In this document: piece after piece, positions 11,194 to 22,578 of the stretch
Layout: each line of letters starts with the position of its first letter
How positions within the stretch are numbered: the stretch's first letter is position 1
Origin: Byssothecium circinans
Lineage: Eukaryota; Ascomycota; Dothideomycetes; Pleosporales; Massarinaceae
NCBI GenBank assembly: GCA_010015675.1
Contig: ML977021.1
Span: 73,393-137,392, forward strand
Reading direction: 5' to 3'
DNA: 64,000 bases
Notes under the pieces: generated by a model
The model's input: the letters and a program-made list of their open reading frames with translations, nothing else
What the model was told of the DNA's origin: nothing
The model's database searches: none
Made by a program: the position numbers and the translations under genes

Positions 11194-14100
11194 GATGAAA
11201 GAGTTTGATTGATGGGCCGAGTGTGAGCTCGTTTTGACGCGGCGGTTCTTTGACTGCGCTGGTCAGACTATGTAGTGGACGATGACGGCGACGGGACGCG
11301 AGCTCGACTCGGTCGCTTGCGCGAGGATGGTCTTCGCCTGCAGGGCAGTCTGGGGAGCGGAGAGCCGTACCGAGCGAGGCAGGAGCTACAACCGAATGTG
11401 TCCTTCCTCAGTGCCGCGAGCGTCGGGCCGTGTCTTGTCTGTGTCTGTGAAGACGGCTATCTATATGTGTGTAGGTGCGGGACCAAGTGCGATGCCAGCA
11501 AGCCCTTGGTGGGTGGATGAGGCTGCTCGGCTCGGTGGCGGATCAGGCTTAGCGCCGGTCGCAAAAGAGCTGCTGCGAGCCTCTGGAGCGTCGATTTACG
11601 GGTTCAAGCGCAAATGCCAGCGAATGTCGTGATTAAAGAGAGCGCACACGCTGATGCAGGTGATCGGTGTGAGGCGGGGGGAGTCGGAAAGGATGGTGTT
11701 GGTGGTGGTCGCGGCAGAGAGAGCGAGGCCAAAAGGTTTCCAGAAGCGGGAGGCACGGGGGCTTTATATACTTCGCTGCCTGGAACGCCAAGACATTAGC
11801 CGACGCGCTAACACCGCCGCTTTTGCGCTTGCTGGAACCTTCGCTTGAAGAAAGGGGCACACCGGGTTCTCCTGCATTCACATTCACGCCCTCATTCACC
11901 CACTGCAGTCATGCTTTAGGTTGTCAGTATCGTTGTTGTCTGTTCTTCTCCTCATGCACGCTGTGTGCTGAAGACATGTATTGCTTGCAGCTTCGTGCAC
12001 TCGTGCGCCTTCCCTGAGCGCTCACTGCGCGCCTTTCTTTCCTTGTCGCAACAATGACGGCTGGCGTCGGGCAAGGACAAGCTCCCTCACCCCGATCGCA
12101 CAGCCAATCAGACGCCCAATAGCCACGCTGCAAATTCTCCTGCAAAATCCAACGCCCTGATGAAATCGACTCCACCATGGTCTGCGCTGCTGCGGATCAG
12201 TCTGGCCCCTTCGTTGGTCCCCGACGCACCGCACTGCCTCACCGGTCTGCAAAGTTACAAACCAAACCCCACCCCGGCCGCCCCGCGCTACAGCCATCGC
12301 ATCGCATCGCAATCACCTCACTTCGCCTCTGCCGCTCAATCTCACCCACCGTACCACAATCTTACCGACGCACGACAAGACAATATGACAACGCGCGGAC
12401 GGACAATAGTGAGTCCAAGGCTGCTATATCACACCGGCAAGGACGCAAAGGAGTGCGCGAGTGACGGCGCTGGCTTTGTGATGCCGCTGCCGTCGTTTGC
12501 TGGTGGTGCAGGCGGCAATAATGGGCAATGTTCCCCGCCACCCAGCAGGCAGCACTCCATGACTCACAATCAGCCTCCTGTCTCCTGCTCGCCGCCTCAA
12601 CACCCACACCACGCAAACATTCCGCGTCGTCAGTTTCAGATCGCGACAATGCCTTGTCATCGCAGTCAACAGCATTCGCGCTTCACGATGCTTCCTGTAA
12701 ACCGAGCGACGAGAACTCCCGTTCTGCAGGAGTGGCGCAGGTTTCGCAATTACGCGTCATGGTAGGTGCACTCACGTGTGGCAGTCCTTCCCGAGGTCAG
12801 CGGTTGCCACGTGTTGTTTCTTCCTCAAACCTCTCCTGATTTCTTTCGGGTTTTTGCCACCATGTCCACGGTTCGAGAAGTCTGATCGCGAACTCCTTGA
12901 GGTTTATGCTGGATTTTACAGCGACTTGATGCTCGCACCAGCCACAGTCCAAACATTTGAGCCAGAGAAAAGAGACATGCAGCCTGAGTCGAGGCAGGTG
13001 GCGTGGCCCTTGAGGCCAAACAAGTGACGGCACAGCTCTAGAAGAAAGCTTCACCGTTCAATCCTTGACGTCGTAAAGTCATAGATACGATTGAAAATGA
13101 TCACGGTACGCACACTTGTAGTCTTGACATGTGAACCCCATACTACTCAACAATTGCAATGAATGTATGATAGCAAAGCTGTATAGGTACCTGCAATCAT
13201 CATGAATGAAATCTTCCGTGCCTATTCTACGTCGACCTTTCCCACACTCCACACAGGACGATAGGTTTTCGTTCACTTAGACGACTGGATTTTGGGTGTG
13301 GAAGTCTCCAAACGGATGTGAAGGTCCAAAATCCATAACGCTAGGAATGAAGTTAAACTAGCACACGAGAAACACAACAGTATGTTTATTTCAGAGTACC
13401 ACTCAATCTCTAAGACATATTGCTGATACTTGAATAATTAGTCACTCCAGTCGTGTGCTAATTGGATTGCACTACAGGTGATGATCGACCTCTACCAGAG
13501 TACTCCTAGAACCTAGTCGAGTTCCGTTATAGTCTACAGCTCTATTTCAACTCAAAGCGATCATCGATCATCCGTAACCTTTCCGATCAACGGTAAACGC
13601 TCATGTCCTTGAGATACATCAAACACGCACACCATGGACAGAAACAATGCAGGCAATATTGCTCGACCTCAACAACCTTCCGGTCGAAATGGATTTGCTA
13701 ATATATACACTTGAAGTTACCCGGAACACTCCCCACTTCACACCCGCAAAACCGCTTCCGCTTTTTCGGGTCGCGGTCCTGCGCTTCCTATAAGGGTGTT
13801 TTACCCCACTGCTACTGTAGCTACTTTGCCCGAGATAGATCGAGCATGCGTCTTGGCGCTTTGGTTCTGTAGTTGTTCCGGCGCCTGTTCGGCTGCGGTC
13901 CATATGTACCGGTTATGACGCGGCGAGAGGGATTTCTCCGGATACATAGGCAGGCAGGTTGGGGTACAGTAGGTAGGTACGCAGGTCCCCACCGGTACCG
14001 TACTACTTTGGAAGGTCGAAGGTGGCGAATGTCTTCATGTTTGGCCATGAGTTTGAGGTGATTTGCGAAGGGGAGTGGCTCCGTCGGACAGGACTGATTG

Positions 14101-14670
14101 AACTGCCGCTCTGGGTCCTTCCCGGCTTCGAACCCGCATCGCAAAAGAAGGTCCCTACGGTGGCTTTGTAATTCGCAGACTGTTTCTAGACTCTAGGGAC
14201 GACGGTTCCGGTAAGGAGAGTATAGGCCCCGCTATGAGGTAGGAGGTATGCTGTGGGGTCACGCGTGGATAGGGTGAGTTGGTGAGAGAATTGCGTGAGT
14301 GGTGACAGCCTGCGGAACTTCATGATGATTTGAAGGTAAGTGCTAAAAGGTACGGTTTATTAGGTGCGTTAGCGAAGGAGTTTCTTTTCGTCTTTCTGTG
14401 TATACTACGCTAAACTCCTTCGGATAGTCGACAGCTACCTTTCCAACCCCGCTTCCTCCTCCAGTTATCCTCTCCAACACACCCTCACCGGCCCATCTCT
14501 ACCTGCGAAACGAAGCAGTTCCATCTGTTCCTACAGAAAAACTTCCTCCGCATCCGTCCTCTAGACGACCCACACCTCCCCATCCAGCCTTCCACATCAC
14601 CACTTCCGGCCCTCCTACCCACACCCCGAACCTCAACTCCCCTCCGGTACACTATCGATCATCCTCTGCA
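11194..14670. other. Gene-poor stretch upstream of TBP
   Basis: About 3.5 kb without a supportable gene. The part next to 11193 should hold the TBP promoter. A 201-codon frame at 12160-12765 has an ATG, but its translation is Pro/His/Ser-rich and family-less, and I do not accept it. A perfect 10-bp inverted pair TGGATTTTGG / CCAAAATCCA sits at 13286-13295 and 13326-13335. The sequence from 14400 to 14670 is C-rich on the plus strand and lies at the 3' end of the next minus-strand gene. Confidence 0.35.
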
Positions 14671-16194
14671 TCAACCTTGCACACCGCCTCGACCGCCACC
14701 AAAACACTCCGGCGGCGCGCTTCTCTCCTCAACTTGCACCGGACTCGTCAACATAGGACACATTGCCCTATCATCGCGGAGCGCATCGGAGGGCACGCTG
14801 CTTAGAAGCTCCTGTATATCGTGTGGTCGTCTATACCGCAAGGGACCGCCGAAAACAGTAGGCGGGTTGAAAGGGGCAGGTGGGAGGTACGGAATACCAG
14901 GCTCACTGAGGTCGGGCTCGGGCTCTTGTGGTTTGAGACGGGAGGAGGGTGGCATAATGAATGGGTCCTTGCCGATTGTTTTGGGGAGCTTCATTGGCGG
15001 TAGCGTGTTGTTGGTGAAGTATGGCTCAGGGGGATGGACGCGTTTGCGAGAATAGGGATTGAAAGAGGGTGAGAAGCGGTGGGGCGGTGGAGCAGGATGA
15101 GGTAGCATGCGAGTTGGGGCGGTGGGAGCGAGATGCTGAGGTGGAAGTCGTGCTTCGGTATTCGACATTGACGGGAGCATGCTCACTATCGGCATCATGG
15201 GGTTGGGTCGTTGGCGGGAGAACTCGGTCTGCGGAAGGTTGGACGTGTTCGCTCGGTATGTCAATGGGACATGGCCCTCGGCGGATCTAGCATTGCTAGA
15301 TGTGAAGCTCCTGTGAGAGATTGTTGGAAAAAATGCGCGCGGTGTGGTTGACTTCCTTCGCGGAATTGGCTTGGATCTGGCCTTTGACTCTGACTTTGGT
15401 TTGGCGCTGATAGCTTCGTCCTCAGCCTCCATGTCTGTATCTGGCGCTTGGTCTTCATCTTCGTCATTGTCTGAAGATGAAGAGTCGGGCTCGAAGGCGT
15501 CGGAGCTATCTTCTAACTCAGACATGCGTCGACGGGTAGGCTCTTCTTCATTTTCGTCTTCCTCATCATTCTCATCCTCTTCCTCTGCTTCACTATCCAT
15601 TATCCCTCCCTTCTCTGTCCCGTCATCTCCGCCCCTCTCCTTCTTAGACCACCTACTCGGTATCTTGCTCTCAACAGCATTCCTTACCACCCCACTGCCA
15701 TTCTCGTACTCCCCCCTCACGTACTCGACCAGCACCCTCAACCTCTCACAAGTTTTCCACAACCACGCATCATCGCCACGATCTCCCTCCTTCTCATACA
15801 AGCCGCCTTTATCCAGCATCCTTCTCAACAACGACGAAAGGAGACGCACAGTGTACGCCTTCGCATCCGCATCGTCGCGTAATGCACGGAGCTTTGCCGC
15901 GCGCCCATTAACTTCGCGTTGAATGACGCTGAATAGCTCGTTCATGTCGGGAATATGGTCCGTGTGTAGAGAATGTGGCATGAAGCGTGGGTGCAAAAGG
16001 TACGCGTCGCGGTATGCAATGAACGGTTCGAGGAATTGGGAGTCCGTGATGAGCTTTTTGAGCAGTGAACGGGTATCTCGCATGCGAAATATGGTAAGCA
16101 CCTTCTGAAGGGTGGGAGAAGTACTGGCAGCAATGTTAGCTTGCGGTCTTGAACTACCGAAGTCCTCTGGCATCCTGGTATGAAGCGCAGCCAT
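14671..16194 (-). CDS. Unrecognised acidic, low-complexity protein
   Basis: No family was recognised. From ATG 16194 the frame gives 507 aa. The first 165 residues look globular and helical (TLQKVLTIFRMRDTRSLLKK and LLSSLLRRMLDKGGLYEK). Then comes a highly acidic tract of Glu/Asp/Asn (about residues 205-270), a Ser/Lys/Arg-rich basic part that could hold a nuclear localisation signal, and a Pro-rich C-terminus. The layout suggests a nuclear regulatory or scaffold protein, but that is inference only. The frame stays open upstream with further ATGs at 16281, 16299 and 16428. I prefer 16194 because the extra N-terminal residues look like translated non-coding sequence and its context (GACAATGGC) is good. 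Confidence 0.6.
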   Translation of the reverse strand: MAALHTRMPEDFGSSRPQANIAASTSPTLQKVLTIFRMRDTRSLLKKLITDSQFLEPFIAYRDAYLLHPRFMPHSLHTDHIPDMNELFSVIQREVNGRAAKLRALRDDADAKAYTVRLLSSLLRRMLDKGGLYEKEGDRGDDAWLWKTCERLRVLVEYVRGEYENGSGVVRNAVESKIPSRWSKKERGGDDGTEKGGIMDSEAEEEDENDEEDENEEEPTRRRMSELEDSSDAFEPDSSSSDNDEDEDQAPDTDMEAEDEAISAKPKSESKARSKPIPRRKSTTPRAFFPTISHRSFTSSNARSAEGHVPLTYRANTSNLPQTEFSRQRPNPMMPIVSMLPSMSNTEARLPPQHLAPTAPTRMLPHPAPPPHRFSPSFNPYSRKRVHPPEPYFTNNTLPPMKLPKTIGKDPFIMPPSSRLKPQEPEPDLSEPGIPYLPPAPFNPPTVFGGPLRYRRPHDIQELLSSVPSDALRDDRAMCPMLTSPVQVEERSAPPECFGGGRGGVQG

Positions 16195-16485
16195 TGTCAG
16201 CACAGCGGCAGGGAGCAAATGTTGAATGAGGTGGCGAGATTTAAAAAAGGTTGGACGTAAAGAAGAGAGTGCGACAGTCATGTGGGGTTTGTTTTTCATT
16301 GTGTTTGTGGGTGATGCCGGTTGTTGTTTGTAGCCCGGCAAGTTTGGTGTGGGTTCCTTGATCAACAGCGTGCAAATACGTCTTGACCGTGAGCAGCTGA
16401 GCTGATCGACAAGAAAGGGAGTCTTCATGTAGTTGTTGAAAAAAGTCACCTTTTCTTGTTATGGCGCTGCTCAGTTCATCAAACG

Positions 16486-18484
16486 TCACTCCAGCTCGAC
16501 CATCTTAAAAACAGTCCCTTCCTTCTTCAATACCTCGCCGTCCATGAAGCCGTGCAAGTATGTGCCTCCCACGAGCCGATATCTTGAACTGTTCTCCACT
16601 TTCCTAAGTATCAGTGGCACGCGACACCCCGAAACAACCCAGACGCTATTGCCCTCACGCAAAGCTTGCGTGCCCAAACCGAAGAAGCCTTGTTTGGTCC
16701 GAAACGGCCTTAGAAGCATGCCATGCATGTAGTGAACATCGAAATGAGAAGCTCGATGAGCAAGATCTTTCAGCTCGTTTGGATTTTTCTCGCAGGCATC
16801 AAGAGCAGTGAGGATATCGCCCTTGGATGGCAAGATGGTGTTGGGAGAGGACGTTAAGGTCGGAAATAAAGTTGGACGTCGTTGTTGATTGATGGAAGTG
16901 ACGACGTATTTCCATACAATCCAATAGTGAAAAGATACCTCGAGAGTCTTGGATGCAGGATATTTGGTGATACGCTCCGCAGGCATCATGCTCTCTCGAT
17001 TCGTTGCCAAGCATCTTGAAGTATGAAGTCAGTATGTCTCACGTGCGGTTCAGATAGGGATGCTCATACCTCCACAAGACTTCCTCTCGACTTTCGCCCG
17101 TGAAGTATGTTTCATCCAAGCCTTGAATCAGTCTCCAGAGCTTATCAGGGTTGGCAAACGTGTAGGTGTCTCCTTTCGTCTCCCCAATCTTAACAATTTC
17201 GTCGATTTTGGTGGCTTCTATACCGATAATGTTTGTTTCATCTTGGTCTTGGAGATAGCATCTCCGAGGACGGTCACCCGCCGCCGTGAAGGCATGATAT
17301 CCTGTAATACGCAATCCAAGGAACTTAGTACAGCTCCAGTCTGGCACCCATGATGGGAGGCCAGGGATGTGCTGAAATTCTTCACCTTCCACACACGTCA
17401 GAAGGAAGAGATTGTCCGAATGTTTAAATATGTACTTCGCTGTAGTGATGTAAACTTCAGCTACTGATCGCTCATAGCTTGGGAAAATGCTAGCTCCGCC
17501 GATTCCGAGTTGCGAATAGACTTTATCCCTGGGATCTTGAGATGAGGAGGGTCTGGCTCTGATGAGTGCATAAAGTAATCCGTCCCTGTGTGCCGATGAC
17601 CACGTAATTTTCGTGGCGCTCAGTCTCGTCGGCACATGGTACCATCGCTCTGTATTGCTGCGAGTAAGTCCGAAGATCGAGGTATTCGCGAAGTAGTTAG
17701 ACCAAGAAGACGTGGCGAGAAGATGCGAGACTTCTTCCAGAAGGTCCCATTGTATCCTGTTTTTGCCGCAGAGCACGGTGATATCGCGTGCGAACGTTAC
17801 TTCCTGGATGATCCAGACTCGGTCGAACCAGGACCGTTGAAAGAGACGAGCCAGTGCCTGCCAGTTTTCGAAGTTGAGCAGTGGGTCGGTACTGTTCCGT
17901 GACACTTGGTACGGATGTATGCCCGCTCTTTGCTCTGCTGATGCATTGGCCAGTTTCTCAACCAGTGCGAATGCTTTTGGAGTGGATTTTTCTTCTTCTC
18001 CGAGCCAAACGACTACTTTGGTTGCTTCTTTGTAGATTTCTGCCATGCGATTGACCTGGTGACTTCGTTCGGGAAGATTTGCCTGGTTGATAGCGATGGC
18101 ATCGATCCACAGCGGGCCAAGTAGAGGGTCGTCTTCTTCGGCTTGCGCACAGTGCAGGAGGAAGTCGTATAGGTTTTTGCGGACTGACATTTTTTTGCCA
18201 TTGCAGAGGATATTGGCCTCGTGGTATTCTCCCTTGCACTCTTCTGAATATATGGGCGGCCCCCAAGTGTACGAGAGGGCGATGTATTCTGGATGGTCAC
18301 TGAGTGAAACAACCCCCAGTTTGCACTGAACTTTGTATAGCCCTTTCAGACGACCATCAGAATCGTCCAGTTCAATTGAAACTTTCGAAATCGGTTCGAT
18401 TTGAAGGAGGCGTATTTGGCCCTGGGCCAAGTCGGGATACTCTTGATAAATCTCCGCATTGGACTGGGCTGGAGTTGGGGCCAT
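16486..18484 (-). CDS. HET-domain (heterokaryon incompatibility) protein
   Basis: Two exons (18484-17070 and 17014-16486) joined by a 55-bp GT-AG intron give 647 aa; the join reads VLWRCLATNRES. The HET domain lies at about residues 65-230 with its three signature blocks: YIALSYTWG (67-75), LWIDAIAINQANLPERSHQV (125-144) and RSWFDRVWIIQEV (about 217-229). The C-terminus has the usual tail with GGTYLHGFMDGEVL. HET proteins trigger cell death after fusion of incompatible strains, and the domain is distantly related to TIR. Most paralogues in a genome have no proven allorecognition role. No STAND/NACHT or WD40 partner domain is fused here and none is encoded next door. Confidence 0.9.
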
Positions 18485-18907
18485 CGCGAGTTGAAAAACT
18501 CGGGTTGAGAACCCTCTTCGTAGCGTTCAATACTGAGTTGTCGCTCCAGATGGCTTTTGGAGTTTTACTGTGTGATCGACCGCGGTGGAAATTTGTTTGC
18601 TATCGACTCTGTCGATTGCTTGGCTTTTCTTGATTATATATCACTGAATATCACATCAGCCGTCGATGACCGAAGCTGAGGGCCGTGAGTTCTGCTGGAA
18701 ATCGAAACGTTTTTGGCATGAGGAAGAAGGACAAATGGCCGAAGTCGAGACCCCACCTGCAGGGCTGCACCTTCCATCTAGACCATGATCGGGCTAGCGG
18801 CGGGGTGAATTGTAGTTTCGGAAGGCGCCTACGTGCCACCATCAAATATGGGGGCCAAATCGTCACCCTAAGTTGGCTCCATAATTTGAACCACCTCCTC
18901 AAGTCCC
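18485..18907. promoter_or_regulatory. Divergent promoter between HET gene and histidine phosphatase
   Basis: About 420 bases between two divergently transcribed genes, so both promoters must lie here. It contains GACTCTGTCGATTGC near 18605, a 15-mer that recurs near 34930 in the repeat-rich island. No other element was recognised. Confidence 0.45.
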
Positions 18908-19846
18908 ATGACTCGTTACTTCTATCCTTCTGCAAGCCTCCTCCTTCTTCTTGCCATCCTTTACCAAGCCTTTAAAATGTCCACTCCCACTGCCGCCTCA
19001 CCAAAGTTCAAATACACCGCCCAACGCGGCTTTTTCTCCCACGACTCGGACCCTGCCAGCTGGGAGTTCCGCGCCACAACACGACCATCTCTCGGCCTAC
19101 TTGACAGATCCTATCCCACAGACGCAGCTTACGACCCCAAGAGAGAAAAGACGCAATGGGAACGATTCATCCATTACCTGCATTACTTGAACAAGACAAC
19201 AACAGATAAGAAATACAAGCTCTTCTACCTCATCCGCCACGGCCAAGGTATCCACAACGTCAAAGAGGCAGAAGTCGGCCGAGAAGAATGGGATCGTTAC
19301 TGGTCGAAGCTCTCGGGTGATGCAACGACGATTTGGGAAGACGCTGCGTTGACGCTGGTGGGAGAGCAGCAAGCGAAAGATATTGCTAGATTTTTTGAGG
19401 ACGGGGATGTGGCAGCACCAGAGAGGGTGTATAGCAGTCCACTGCAGCGATGTTTGAGGACTACGGAGCTAGCGTACTCGTCTTTCCCCATACAACCGAT
19501 TGTTAAAGAGAATCTTAGGGAAAGATTGGGTGTTCATACTTGCGATAAGCGAGGCACGAAGTCGTATATTGCCGATGCGTTTCCGAAGTTTGCGTTCGAA
19601 GCTGGGTTTACCGAGGAAGATGAGCTGTGGAAGCCAGATGTGAGGGAATCGTTAGACGAACATGTGATCCGGAAAACGAAGCTGCTCGATGAGATTTTCT
19701 CGGAAGCAGCTGATGCTCTCATTATCAGCCTGACAGTACACTCAGGCGCGATAATGGCTCTCTTCGGTGCCACGGGGTGGGGGATGGTACCTGTGGCCGC
19801 TGGGGCAGTATATCCTTTGCTTGTCCTTGCGGAAAGCGAAGGATGA
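18908..19846 (+). CDS. Histidine phosphatase superfamily protein (phosphoglycerate-mutase-like, Pmu1 type)
   Basis: Single exon, 312 aa. The catalytic RHG motif is in LIRHGQGIHN (Arg110, His111), where His111 should carry the phospho-intermediate. The second active-site histidine is probably His278 in LTVHSGAI. VYSSPLQRCLRTTE and ENLRERLGVHTCDKR match the conserved blocks of the branch-1 family. The fungal Pmu1-type members are poorly characterised phosphatases. Residues 8-22 are strongly hydrophobic (LLLLLAILYQ), which could be a signal peptide or anchor. A second ATG at 18977 would remove it and start at MSTPTAASPKFKY, so the protein may exist in a cytosolic form; which start is used cannot be told from the sequence. 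Confidence 0.87.
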   Translation: MTRYFYPSASLLLLLAILYQAFKMSTPTAASPKFKYTAQRGFFSHDSDPASWEFRATTRPSLGLLDRSYPTDAAYDPKREKTQWERFIHYLHYLNKTTTDKKYKLFYLIRHGQGIHNVKEAEVGREEWDRYWSKLSGDATTIWEDAALTLVGEQQAKDIARFFEDGDVAAPERVYSSPLQRCLRTTELAYSSFPIQPIVKENLRERLGVHTCDKRGTKSYIADAFPKFAFEAGFTEEDELWKPDVRESLDEHVIRKTKLLDEIFSEAADALIISLTVHSGAIMALFGATGWGMVPVAAGAVYPLLVLAESEG

Positions 19847-19870
19847 CTGACAATGTTTGAAGAGACTAAG

Positions 19871-20060
19871 AGCAATAAAAATTTGCGGGGAGGCTAGCAT
19901 GTACAAGGCGGGAGTAAATATGCATAAAAGAACACTGACTGAGAAAGAGAGACCGCTTGTGGAAAATGAAATCAATGAAAAATTGACAGGAAGCTAGTAT
20001 GTGCATGGTGAGGAGTAGATATACATGAGAGCACAGTGACTGGATAAGATGGGTGGGTTC
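19871..20060. repeat. Degenerate tandem duplication with 100-bp period
   Basis: The stretch starting AGCAATAAAAATTTG at 19871 is repeated exactly 100 bases later at 19971 (ATCAATGAAAAATTG). Similarity continues for about 75-80 bases: GGCTAGCATGTACAAGGCGG at 19892 against AGCTAGTATGTGCATGGTGA at 19992, and AACACTGACTG against GCACAGTGACTG. It lies between the convergent ends of the histidine phosphatase and RIB3, so it is probably transcribed as 3' UTR. Many differences are transitions, suggesting an old duplication. Nothing else is seen between 19847 and 20240. Confidence 0.65.
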
Positions 20061-20240
20061 GCAGTACGTCTGTGTATCCGTCTGTTCATTCATCCCTAGC
20101 TTTTTTTGGGGATCATCTAACATACCTGCCATATGTCCGACATCAAGAAAATGTCAAGCATATCTCTCACGCAAAGGCTCAGCGCTCTCCTCTCAACAAC
20201 AAAAAGTCTTCCAACATACAATTCCTTCCTGCCCCCTTAG

Positions 20241-21075
20241 CTAATAGTCCTTCCCCTCCACCCCCAACTTCCCCTCATTCTCCTCAATATACTTCACCAA
20301 ATCCTCAATCGTACACACCCTAATCCCCCACCTCCTCCCAAACGCCAAACACTCATCCCTCCTCATCATTCCCCCACCCCTCCGTTCCGGCCTCCCCTCC
20401 ACCTCGTCCCCATCAGTAATCAACTCGCAGATAACCGCCACCTCGCCCTTCCCCGCTAACCTACACAAATCGACCGCCGCCTCCGTATGCCCTCTCCGCA
20501 CCCTCACACCCCCCTCCCGCGCCTGCAACGGCAGCACATGCCCCGGTCTGCGAAACTTGTCCGCGCCCGCTTTGGGATCCGCAAGCATCCTGCATGTCAG
20601 CGAGCGGTCGTGTGCGCTTATACCTGTGGAAACGGAGGGGTCGACTGCGTCGATGGAGATGGCGTAGGCGGTTTGGTTGGGGTCGGCATTGTCAGCGACC
20701 ATTTGGGGGAGGTGAAGGGCTGCGGCGCGGGAGGCCGGGAGAGGGGCGCAGATGTAGCCGCTAGAATAGCGGATCATGAAGGAGGCTTTTGCGGGGGTGA
20801 AGGAGGACGCGGCGATTATTAGGTCGCCTTCGTTTTCGCGCGAGGGGGAGTCAAGGACGATTACGAATTCGTCGTTGGCTGGGAGGGGGAGGGTTAGTGG
20901 GGTCTTTGAAGGGTGGGAAAGGGTGGAGGGGTGAGGACATACCGAATGCGCGTATTACATCTGGTATTGAGTCGAATGCTGGATGTGCGGGGGTGTGGTC
21001 TACGAGGCCATTTGCGCCGTTGGAGAGGCTTCCGTTCAAGCCGTCTGCGGCTTTGTGGACTTCGGCGGCGGGCAT
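20241..21075 (-). CDS. RIB3: 3,4-dihydroxy-2-butanone 4-phosphate synthase (riboflavin biosynthesis)
   Basis: Two exons (21075-20943 and 20878-20241) give 256 aa. The 64-bp intron interrupts codon 45 just before NDEFVIVLDSPSRENEGDL. The acidic loop DSPSRENEGD (54-63), which binds Mg2+ and substrate, is intact. HTEAAVDLCRLAG (His175, Glu177) and the CELITDGDEV region are also intact. The enzyme converts ribulose 5-phosphate to the four-carbon precursor of riboflavin plus formate. The protein is monofunctional: no GTP cyclohydrolase II domain is attached, as in other fungi. The N-terminal 30 residues are variable. The first in-frame ATG is at 21075. Confidence 0.93.
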
Positions 21076-22578
21076 GCTTCTTCGTGAACTAGTCTCTCTT
21101 TGCGCGCAATTGCTGTTCTTGTCTTCTCCCAAATAGAGTTAGATGGTGTTTATGGTACTGGGCGATCGAAGTGTTCTATAGGCGTGGAATTGGATGAGTC
21201 GTAGGATTTGATGCGGATTGCCAATGCTTAGGAAATAAAATGCTCGGCCGTTTAGATGACGCTTGTTCCGACTATCTACTTTTGTAAGCCGATGCCGGAT
21301 GTCCGAGGTATCCGCGCTTTGATGGGTTACTTGCATGTGGCTTGAACTGCGCATCTGGAACCCCGAGATCCTGGATTTCACGACAAATTCCTGCTCAGTT
21401 TTCCAACGATGAAAGGGAGTTCGAGTGACCACGATAACATTTCCCAAAATCTTCCGCAACCACGAGACCCAACACACATGCACCCATCCATGTCAAGCCC
21501 AGCCCAGTCCAGCCCAGATCTCCTCTCCAAACCTTTCGGGGGGGGAATGCATACATTTAATTGGTCCAGCCCTGTGCAACCCTCGGAGCCGCTCCGAGCC
21601 CATCAGATTCAGATACACACATCCACGAGTCGGCCGCATAAACACCAAATAATTCCGATCTCGAACTTCCGAGGCCCGACATGTACGCATCGCACCGTCT
21701 TACCGTACCTCACACCTGCGCGACGCGCCCGCCCTAGCTGACCACAGACAAGCTCCAAAACATTGTCGTACCAATAAGCCAGCAGTTTTGTCAAGGGGAA
21801 AGTGACTCAAAAAACACCGATAGATAGGCCCATGTACGACCATGGAACACGCGGTGGGAAACTTTGCCGGACACCGACACCGATACCGACGCTGACACGG
21901 ACACTAGATGCCTGAGCAGGCTCCCGCAGGACAGGCAAAGTCGGCAGTAAGGAGGAAATCAGAAGGCAACTTTCATGCACTAATATTGTGTATGTATGGC
22001 TCTGCTAGGGTTATGATACGGAGCTTGACATAATTGTGGTTGCCGACTTTTTCTTCGACGCGACAGGTGGGATGCTTACAGTTCCCCAACAGCAGTTCCG
22101 CGACAGCACTAACAGGATTAAAAAACTAGCCGCGGGGACATGGTGCTGCTATGCGCGAGCCATGTGTTGGAGACGGGCACGCGCTGGATAGCACGCCTAT
22201 CTTGACAGGTGCTGTGTACCGCGAGTAATGCGGTAAAGATAGAGTACAGCCGCGATTAAACGTGCACGACCGCAGGGGTTTGAACAGGGAGAGAGTAAGT
22301 ATGTGAAAGAGCTCGAATGGTTACCACCTTTCGGTATGTATCGTTTGTAAGAATGTATGTGCGTCCCCAATGAGTGAGTGTATAATCTAATCCATAGTTA
22401 TACCACCATCTCATCTCATCTCTCCGCGCAAATACCATCATAGGAGGAAACAAATAAAAGTACACAATCGTCATGACGACCTCAACTCTACGCTTGCTTC
22501 CACAAGGCCTCCGCGTTGCCGCCCTCGCGGAAAACACACCGTCGTCCCGAGAGAGAGACACACGGACACGCAGCCCAT
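21076..22578. other. Intergenic between RIB3 promoter and azgA 3' end
   Basis: About 1.5 kb with no supportable gene. The side next to 21075 is the RIB3 promoter. A short degenerate run of CCGACA-like hexamers sits at about 21868-21905. The rest has mixed composition with many short, family-less frames. Confidence 0.35.

Noticed and set aside
12160..12765. 201-codon plus-strand open frame with ATG
   Set aside because: Translation is rich in Pro, His, Ser and Gln, with no domain and several overlapping frames of similar length in other registers; it looks like a GC-rich non-coding stretch.
14110..14145. GGTTCGAAGCC on the minus strand, resembling a tRNA T-loop
   Set aside because: The flanking bases cannot form the five-base T-stem, and no acceptor or anticodon arm is visible at the right distances.
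14670..15060. Plus-strand frame opposite the acidic-protein gene
   Set aside because: It is antisense to a longer minus-strand frame and has Gly/Ser/Arg-rich composition without motif; it is judged a shadow.
16195..16449. N-terminal extension of the acidic protein at 14671
   Set aside because: It remains possible because ATGs exist at 16281, 16299 and 16428, but the residues lack protein-like character and the ATG at 16194 has good context.
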